A stretch of 32,865 bases of DNA from NCBI GenBank assembly GCA_020025535.1, contig JAHHRY010000014.1, forward strand, positions 1 to 32,865. The letters run 5' to 3'. Position numbers and translations under genes: made by a program. The notes below the pieces were generated by a model, which saw nothing but the letters and a program-made list of their open reading frames with translations, made no database searches and was not told where the DNA came from. The DNA is from Oscillospiraceae bacterium (GTDB lineage: Bacteria > Bacillota > Clostridia > Oscillospirales > Oscillospiraceae). The stretch's first letter is position 1. Each line of letters opens with the position of its first letter. Positions 28,186 through 32,865 of this stretch are shown here, in pieces.

Positions 28186-30135
28186 ATGCTTGAATTTATT
28201 CGTATCGGCAGTGCCGTTCCCCCTGTATGTGTGGGCAATCCTGCTAAGAATACAGAAGATATCTGCCAGAAAATCCGGGAAGCGGATGAGGCAAAATGCG
28301 ATCTGGTGGTGTTCCCGGAACTGGCTATGACAGGCTATACCTGTGCCGACCTGTTCTTTCAGAATGCTCTGCTGACTGCCTGTATGAAGGGACTGCAGGA
28401 TATTATGGAGTTTACCTGCCAATATCCTGCTGTGACTGCTGTTGTCGGCACCCCGGCTGTTATTGAGGGCCAGATGTACAACTGCGGTGCCGTTATTGCC
28501 GGCGGTAAAATGCTGGGCCTGGTACCCAAGACCTATCTGCCCAACTATAACGAATTCTCCGAGCGGCGCTGGTTCTCCTCTTCCAAGGATATGCGCTGCA
28601 ATCAGGTGACCCTGAATGAACTGGGAATCGACGGCGAAGACGTGGTTCCCGTTGGGCGTGACCTGCTGTTCCGCATTGGCGACGGCTGCATTATGGGCGT
28701 GGAGATCTGCGAGGACCTGTGGACACCGCTGCCCGCTTCCACACTTCTGGCCATCAATGGCGCAGAGGTAATCGTAAACCTGTCCGCTTCCGATGAAATC
28801 GTCGGCAAGCGTGCCGTGCGTACAAGCCTTGTGAATCATCAGTCTTCTATTACCAATTGCGTGTATGCCTACTGCTCTGCCGGCTGTACGGAGTCTACGC
28901 AGGATCTGGTGTTCTGCGGCCACAGCGTGATTTCCGAAAACGGTACTACACTGGCGGAAAATAAAAATCAGATCGACACGGACTATCTGCTGGTGCAGGA
29001 TGCGGACGTGGGCAGAATCCGTATTGCAAGACGGAAGAACAAAAGCGTCCGGGATACCGTGGCTTTCTACGGCAAGATGGAACCGATGCGTACCATCAAC
29101 TGCAAGTGTGACCATCTGCGTTCTGATGGAAGCTTGTATCCCTGCGATAAGCTGCCCTTTGTACCTGCCGGAAAAGATGACCGGGTGGAACGCTGTATGT
29201 CCATCTTTAATATTCAGGTGGCGGGACTGAAGCAGCGCATGAAAACCGTGAATGCCAGCGCAGTTATCGGCGTTTCCGGCGGCCTGGATTCCACGCTGGC
29301 TCTGCTGGTAGCAGTGGAGGCAAATCGTCAGTTGGGCAGACCTGCTACCGATGTTCATGCTGTGATTATGCCCGGATTCGGTACCTCTGAGCGCACTTAC
29401 AACAATGCTCATATGCTGACCAAGATGCTGGGCGTTTCCGTGAAGGAAATCAATATTGAGCCAGCGGTGGAGCAGCATTTCAGCGATATTGGACATGATG
29501 CTTCTGTCCAAAACGGTACTTACGAAAACGCACAGGCTCGTGAGCGCACCCAGATCCTTATGGACTATGCCAGCATGGTCAATGGTCTGGTGGTTGGCAC
29601 CGGTGACCTGAGCGAACTGGCTTTGGGCTGGTGCACCTACAATGGCGACCATATGAGTATGTACAGTGTCAACGGTTCTGTGCCCAAGACGCTGATTCGC
29701 TGGATGGTCAGCGCTTTGGCAGACAGCGAATTGTTTGCAAGTGAGAAATTTGTTTTGCTGGATGTCCTGAGCACACCCATCAGCCCTGAGCTGCAGCCTT
29801 TGGGGCAGAATGGCGAAATCGTCCAGAAGACAGAGAATGTTGTCGGACCCTATGCGCTCCATGATTTCTTCCTGTATCACATGGTGCGTTTTGCTTTTGC
29901 ACCCGGGAAGATCTATACGCTGGCCTGCCGTGCCTTTGATGGCGAGTATACGCCTGAAGAAGTCAAGAAGTGGATGCGAGTATTCTACCGCCGCTTCTTC
30001 GCCCAGCAGTTTAAGCGCAGCTGCCTGCCCGACGGCGTGAAAATCGGAAGCATCAGCCTGAGCCCCAGAGGTGACTGGCGTATGCCCAGTGACGCCTGTG
30101 CCCGGATGTGGCTGGATGAAGTGGAGAACCTGTAA
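28186..30135 (+). CDS. nadE: Glutamine-dependent NAD+ synthetase
   Basis: 649 residues from the ATG at 28186, 8 bases after GGAGG; an in-frame ATG at 28171 overlaps that site. It amidates nicotinate adenine dinucleotide to NAD+ using glutamine and ATP. The N-terminal glutaminase is a nitrilase domain with triad Glu 45 (VVFPELAMTGY), Lys 115 (LVPKTYLPNY) and Cys 175 (GVEICEDLW). The C-terminal synthetase has the PP-loop VSGGLDST (363-370), a TERTYNNA-like segment and GTGDLSELALGW. The full two-domain length means it can draw ammonia from glutamine. It is a single gene between its own promoter and terminator. Confidence 0.95.
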   Translation: MLEFIRIGSAVPPVCVGNPAKNTEDICQKIREADEAKCDLVVFPELAMTGYTCADLFFQNALLTACMKGLQDIMEFTCQYPAVTAVVGTPAVIEGQMYNCGAVIAGGKMLGLVPKTYLPNYNEFSERRWFSSSKDMRCNQVTLNELGIDGEDVVPVGRDLLFRIGDGCIMGVEICEDLWTPLPASTLLAINGAEVIVNLSASDEIVGKRAVRTSLVNHQSSITNCVYAYCSAGCTESTQDLVFCGHSVISENGTTLAENKNQIDTDYLLVQDADVGRIRIARRKNKSVRDTVAFYGKMEPMRTINCKCDHLRSDGSLYPCDKLPFVPAGKDDRVERCMSIFNIQVAGLKQRMKTVNASAVIGVSGGLDSTLALLVAVEANRQLGRPATDVHAVIMPGFGTSERTYNNAHMLTKMLGVSVKEINIEPAVEQHFSDIGHDASVQNGTYENAQARERTQILMDYASMVNGLVVGTGDLSELALGWCTYNGDHMSMYSVNGSVPKTLIRWMVSALADSELFASEKFVLLDVLSTPISPELQPLGQNGEIVQKTENVVGPYALHDFFLYHMVRFAFAPGKIYTLACRAFDGEYTPEEVKKWMRVFYRRFFAQQFKRSCLPDGVKIGSISLSPRGDWRMPSDACARMWLDEVENL

Positions 30136-30146
30136 CAGAAAATATA

Positions 30147-30179
30147 CAGCAGCCTGCCGGTCTGGCAGGCTGCTGTTTT
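30147..30179 (+). terminator. Terminator of nadE
   Basis: A 12-bp stem (30147-30158 with 30164-30175) is followed by TTTT; it faces the end of the minus-strand dpaB. Confidence 0.8.
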
Positions 30180-30184
30180 ACATA

Positions 30185-30745
30185 TCATAGAATTACAGGC
30201 TGGATCTGCCGGCCCTGCAGGGCGGCTTCGAGGGTTTGGGGAATCTTGGTAAAATCTGCTACCATGCTGGTGGGCTTTTTTACAGGATCATCTTGCCCGA
30301 ATGGGACAAAATAGTAATTCCTTTTACCCATGAGTCTGCCGATGTTTTCAGCTGCACCAGCCAGTGCGTCGTTGGTGGATACAGCAATGATGACAGGACG
30401 GCTGTTGCGCAGATGGCTCTTGACAGCCATGGTGACCGGCGTGTCGGCGATGCTGTGCGCCAGCTTTGCCAGGGTGTTGCCGGTGCAGGGGGCGACGATC
30501 AGTGCGTCCAGCAGTTTCTTTGGCCCGATAGGCTCCACCTCTGCAATGGTGTGCAGGGGAGGCTGCCCGCAAATATCGGTGGCTTTCTGAATATGACTTT
30601 CTGCCGTACCGAAACGGCTGTCGATGGTGTAGGAAGCCGGAGAAAAAATGGGAATGATTGTATTGTACTTGGCAAGTTCCTCCAGTGCGGCAAATGCGGC
30701 TGTGTATGTACACAGAGAACCGCACATGGCAAATCCGATGGTCAT
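30185..30745 (-). CDS. dpaB: Dipicolinate synthase subunit B
   Basis: 186 residues, a flavoprotein-fold subunit (SpoVFB). With DpaA it oxidises dihydrodipicolinate, an intermediate of lysine synthesis, to dipicolinic acid, which fills the spore core as a calcium salt and gives heat resistance. It works in the mother cell. Family pattern: IGFAMCGSLCTY at the start, DALIVAPCTGNTLAKLAHSI in the middle, VIIAVSTNDALAGAAENIG and NYYFVPFGQDDP, then KPTSMVAD. Length is typical. It starts inside the stop of dpaA (ATGA overlap), so it is translationally coupled. Confidence 0.92.
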   Translation of the reverse strand: MTIGFAMCGSLCTYTAAFAALEELAKYNTIIPIFSPASYTIDSRFGTAESHIQKATDICGQPPLHTIAEVEPIGPKKLLDALIVAPCTGNTLAKLAHSIADTPVTMAVKSHLRNSRPVIIAVSTNDALAGAAENIGRLMGKRNYYFVPFGQDDPVKKPTSMVADFTKIPQTLEAALQGRQIQPVIL

Positions 30746-31485
30746 ATGGTTGACTCCTTTCCAAATGCATAACGCAGAGCTGTTTTTGCAATCAGTGCAC
30801 CGGAAGCGGCCGGCGCTTCCTTTCCGGGAAGACCTCTGGCCCAGATTACACCATCACCGGTAATTCCTTGTTTGGACGCCAGGTCAATGAGAAGTGTGTC
30901 CGGAGCTGCGTCAGCGGCGCATAAAACGGGGGAGGGGACGGTGTTGAAAATAATCTGATAGTCATGTGGCTTGATTTCCGGCGTCAGAACGGAGTGGTAC
31001 CCCAGAGCGGAAAGAATGGCACACTGATTTTTCTTCCGGACGGCTACGGTTGTTTCTGCGCCGATGTTTTTAATGAGGGCAGCCAGACATTTTCCGATCC
31101 GCCCCCATCCGATAATCAGTACCTTGGCACCTTTGAACGTACCGGAAATATGGTTCATGGCAACGTGCAGCGCACAGTGTGCGGTAATGGCGGCGTTTTC
31201 TGCCAGATAGTATTCATCCTTTAGAAAATCCACACAATTGCAGGGGGCAGCACCAAGATTTCCGCCGTAAACGGTGACATTTTCCGGCAGCTTTTGCAGT
31301 AGCGCTTCCAGTGAAGTGCCGCCCCGGATATTGCCGGTATCATCCAGACTGGGAACCGGGAGCAAAACGTGAGTAACTTCCGGCGACGGCTCCTGGGAAA
31401 CTTCAAATCCCCATTCCGCCAGTTGGTTTCGTGCGTAAAGCAGAGCCGGAGAAGCGCCGGCTGTGTAAAATAAAAATTGCTTCAC
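30742..31485 (-). CDS. dpaA: Dipicolinate synthase subunit A
   Basis: 247 residues from a GTG at 31485, 8 bases after AAGGG. The in-frame ATG at 31491 is only 2 bases from that site, though it cannot be excluded. It is the NAD(P)-binding catalytic subunit of dipicolinate synthase (SpoVFA). Seen: a short N-terminal domain (VTHVLLPVPSLDDTGNI), then the Rossmann core KVLIIGWGRIGKCLAALIKNIGA and DTLLIDLASKQGITGD. The closing part reads GLPGKEAPAASGALIAKT, as in Bacillus DpaA. It is about 50 residues shorter than B. subtilis SpoVFA (about 297), mostly in the N-terminal domain. Many clostridia lack these genes and use an EtfA-type path, so their presence is informative. The promoter may be SigK-type. 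Confidence 0.9.
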   Translation of the reverse strand: MKQFLFYTAGASPALLYARNQLAEWGFEVSQEPSPEVTHVLLPVPSLDDTGNIRGGTSLEALLQKLPENVTVYGGNLGAAPCNCVDFLKDEYYLAENAAITAHCALHVAMNHISGTFKGAKVLIIGWGRIGKCLAALIKNIGAETTVAVRKKNQCAILSALGYHSVLTPEIKPHDYQIIFNTVPSPVLCAADAAPDTLLIDLASKQGITGDGVIWARGLPGKEAPAASGALIAKTALRYAFGKESTI

Positions 31486-31504
31486 ATGCATCACCCTTTC
31501 AAAC

Positions 31505-31534
31505 CAGATTATGTGTCGGAACGACGGGTGGTGC
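31505..31534 (-). promoter_or_regulatory. Possible SigK-type sporulation promoter of dpaAB
   Basis: On the minus strand: GCACC (31530-31534), 16 bp, CATAATCTG (31505-31513), close to the CATA-n3-TA mother-cell -10. No SigA-type promoter is evident in front of dpaA. Fit is by eye. Confidence 0.35.
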
Positions 31535-31562
31535 TTGATTTTTTTTGGTGTTTCTGTATAAT
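31535..31562 (+). promoter_or_regulatory. Promoter of the DUF4364 gene
   Basis: TTGATT (31535-31540), 16 bp, perfect TATAAT (31557-31562). It is divergent from and next to the dpaAB start region. Confidence 0.55.
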
Positions 31563-31581
31563 AAGAATAGAGGTGATGACT

Positions 31582-32118
31582 ATGCAGAGGCTTGGATTTA
31601 TCCACGATATGCTGGATGTCAAAGTTTTGATTTTATTTGTGGCAGCCAGAGTCAACTATCCTGTTAGCTGCCAAGAGATATACGAACTGTGTTATCAGGA
31701 TGACTGTTTGAGTTATTTTGATGTGTGTACTGCCATTCCTGAGATGATTTCTTCCGGCCACCTCCAGGAGGTTGAGGAGGATAAATACCAAATTACAGAA
31801 AAGGGCCGCGAAGTTGGTGGCTTGACGGAGGATTCAATCGCCTTTACCGTGAAGCAGCGTGCAGAAAATGCGGTCGCTCGCTTCAATAGACAGATCCGCC
31901 GCAGCAGCTATGTGAAAACACAGATCATTCCCAGAGATCAGGGAGACTGTTCTGTGATTATGTCTCTGGATGATGAAATGGGCAATCTGATGACATTGGA
32001 ACTTTTGGCTCCGGATCAGCGCCAGGCTACCCGCCTGGGCAAGCTGTTTGAGAATAAAGCGGAAACGGTGTACAACTTGATTATGACGGAATTGCTGGAC
32101 GGCGAGGAAGAAGTTTGA
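31582..32118 (+). CDS. DUF4364 family protein (putative winged-helix regulator)
   Basis: 178 residues from the ATG at 31582, 6 bases after AGAGGTG; the ATG at 31576 touches that site. The N-terminal part (1-80) resembles a winged helix: MLDVKVLILFVAARVNYPVS, YELCYQDDCLSYFDVCTAIPEM, GHLQEVEEDKYQITEKGRE. It matches the clostridial DUF4364 pattern. The C-terminal part (about 100-178) has alternating strands and helices (CSVIMSLDDEMGNLMTLELLAP) and may be a ligand or dimer domain. Function is unknown; transcription control is inferred from the fold. It is divergent from dpaAB and directly precedes hpf, which has its own promoter. Confidence 0.78.
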   Translation: MQRLGFIHDMLDVKVLILFVAARVNYPVSCQEIYELCYQDDCLSYFDVCTAIPEMISSGHLQEVEEDKYQITEKGREVGGLTEDSIAFTVKQRAENAVARFNRQIRRSSYVKTQIIPRDQGDCSVIMSLDDEMGNLMTLELLAPDQRQATRLGKLFENKAETVYNLIMTELLDGEEEV

Positions 32119-32126
32119 GTCGCCCC

Positions 32127-32155
32127 TTGTCGGAAAGGTAAATTCGTGGTATAGT
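32127..32155 (+). promoter_or_regulatory. Promoter of hpf
   Basis: TTGTCG (32127-32132), 17 bp, TATAGT (32150-32155), with extended -10 TG at 32147-32148. Confidence 0.6.
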
Positions 32156-32199
32156 AATAGTAACACCGGAGTACCGGAGAACGAAAGGAGCTGCCGCAT

Positions 32200-32736
32200 A
32201 TGAAATTCCAGTATAGTGAAAAGAAAATTAAACTTCCTCGCAATGTCCATGCTTATGCCGAGAAGAAGGTTATGAAGCTGGCTCGTTTCTTTGATGAGGA
32301 TGCGGAGGCATTGATTACTTTCTCTGTTGAGAAGAATCGCAATATCGCAGAGCTGACGGTTCATGGTGCAGGTACTTGGTTCCGTGCCAAGGAAAGTACG
32401 TCCGATATGTTTGCTTCCATCGATGCAGCAGTCGGTACCATTGAAGGACAGATTCGCAAGAATAAGACCCGCCTTGCCCGTCGCCTGAAGCAGGACGCAT
32501 TTGTCCGTTCTGCAGAGGAAACCTCTTTTGCGCCGGATGAGACAGAGGAAGAATTCAACATTGTTCGTATTAAACAGTTCCCGATGAAGCCTATGCATCG
32601 TGAGGAAGCCATTCTGCAGATGAACCTGCTGGAGCACAGCTTCTTTGCGTTCAGAGATGAAGATAATGATGGTGCATTCGCAGTAGTATACAGCCGTAAC
32701 GATGGCGGATATGGCCTGATCGAGGATGTAAGATAA
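32200..32736 (+). CDS. hpf: Ribosome hibernation promoting factor, long form
   Basis: 178 residues, preceded by GAAAGGAG. The N-terminal domain (1-100) binds the small-subunit decoding site: MKFQYSEKKIKLPRNVHAYAEKK, the VEKNRNIAELTVHG strand and FASIDAAVGTIEGQIRKNKTR. After an acidic linker (about 105-120) comes the C-terminal dimerisation domain (IVRIKQFPMKPMHREEAILQM, FFAFRDEDNDGAFAVVYSRNDGGYGLIE). Long HPF joins two 70S ribosomes into 100S dimers in stationary phase. It is a single gene with its own promoter and a strong terminator. HflX, which can undo such dimers, is also in the window. Confidence 0.96.
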   Translation: MKFQYSEKKIKLPRNVHAYAEKKVMKLARFFDEDAEALITFSVEKNRNIAELTVHGAGTWFRAKESTSDMFASIDAAVGTIEGQIRKNKTRLARRLKQDAFVRSAEETSFAPDETEEEFNIVRIKQFPMKPMHREEAILQMNLLEHSFFAFRDEDNDGAFAVVYSRNDGGYGLIEDVR

Positions 32737-32748
32737 GGAATAATATGT

Positions 32749-32778
32749 AAAAGAGGGCTCGCAAGAGCCCTCTTTTTT
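32749..32778 (+). terminator. Terminator of hpf
   Basis: A 12-bp stem (32749-32760 with 32765-32776) has a GCAA tetraloop and a T tract; perfect pairing. Confidence 0.9.
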
Positions 32779-32838
32779 GCTTAAAACGGGCTGTTCAATT
32801 TTTATTAAATAAAAAGTCAAAAAAAGTAAAAAAAGGTA

Positions 32839-32865
32839 TTGACAAAAGCGGTAGTAAATGATAAT
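32839..32865 (+). promoter_or_regulatory. Strong promoter for a gene beyond the window
   Basis: A perfect TTGACA (32839-32844) is followed by GATAAT at the very end (32860-32865, 15-bp spacing) or a -10 cut off by the edge at 17-bp spacing. Dense A/T tracts upstream (32795-32835) look like an UP element, as at rRNA, tRNA or other highly expressed genes. Confidence 0.5.

Noticed and set aside
1..32865. CRISPR arrays, tRNA or rRNA genes, complete insertion sequences, phage genes
   Set aside because: I found no spaced direct repeats, no tRNA-like cloverleaf, no rRNA-like sequence and no transposase or integrase; only the TnpV remnant points to a mobile element.

Overview
The window looks like chromosome of a spore-forming, low-to-mid GC member of the Clostridia, most likely an Oscillospiraceae (Ruminococcaceae)-type gut anaerobe. 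The reasons are: an IspH-ribosomal-S1 fusion, which is typical of Clostridia; a dipicolinate synthase gene pair (dpaA/dpaB, spore core DPA); a DUF4364 regulator; a long-form HPF; a zinc-type L31; strong AGGAGG Shine-Dalgarno sites; occasional TTG/GTG starts; and SigA-type promoters. The species cannot be named from sequence alone.

Layout. 1-640 is gene debris: a frameshifted stub of a lipoprotein substrate-binding protein and an internally deleted TnpV remnant. 722-4277 (minus) holds a tiny Cys/Asp/Glu-rich membrane-anchored protein, birA, a membrane-fused E2-like acyltransferase and a homocysteine methyltransferase. 4406-9061 (plus) holds an M29 aminopeptidase, rpmE, then hflX-yigZ-dGTPase. 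9102-15408 (plus) is a macromolecular-synthesis operon, dnaG - sigma - second degenerate sigma - cmk - ispH/S1, almost all joined by ATGA overlaps. A Dabb-domain gene follows. 15806-19991 (minus) is tmk - DJ-1/PfpI - mltG - U32 (TrhP-like). 20172-23103 (plus) is a DEAD-box helicase - DprA-like - thyA operon. 23104-24846 is mostly non-coding, with a YgbA-type gene, a broken ybaN and two long promoter-headed leaders. 24847-27502 is a soluble E2-like acyltransferase overlapping an acyl-CoA-ligase-like gene. folA and nadE follow. dpaAB (minus) is divergent from a DUF4364 gene and hpf (plus). The window ends in a strong promoter for an unseen downstream gene.

How the genes connect. dGTPase, Tmk, ThyA, DHFR and Cmk together cover much of pyrimidine deoxynucleotide metabolism. 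DnaG, sigma and S1 serve replication priming, transcription and translation initiation. L31, HflX and HPF are ribosome genes. The two E2-like acyltransferase paralogues form a family of unclear chemistry: both carry Glu where the catalytic His of E2/CAT enzymes should be.

Most interesting: (1) two translationally coupled sigma70-family genes in the rpoD position, the second with the DNA-reading part of region 4.2 eroded; (2) a promoter plus a strong Shine-Dalgarno buried inside ispH, apparently giving the S1 half its own expression; (3) the His-less E2-like acyltransferases, one paired with an adenylate-forming ligase; (4) a promoter-palindrome-hairpin region in front of the YgbA-type gene. 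All functional calls come from reading motifs by eye; no database search was run.
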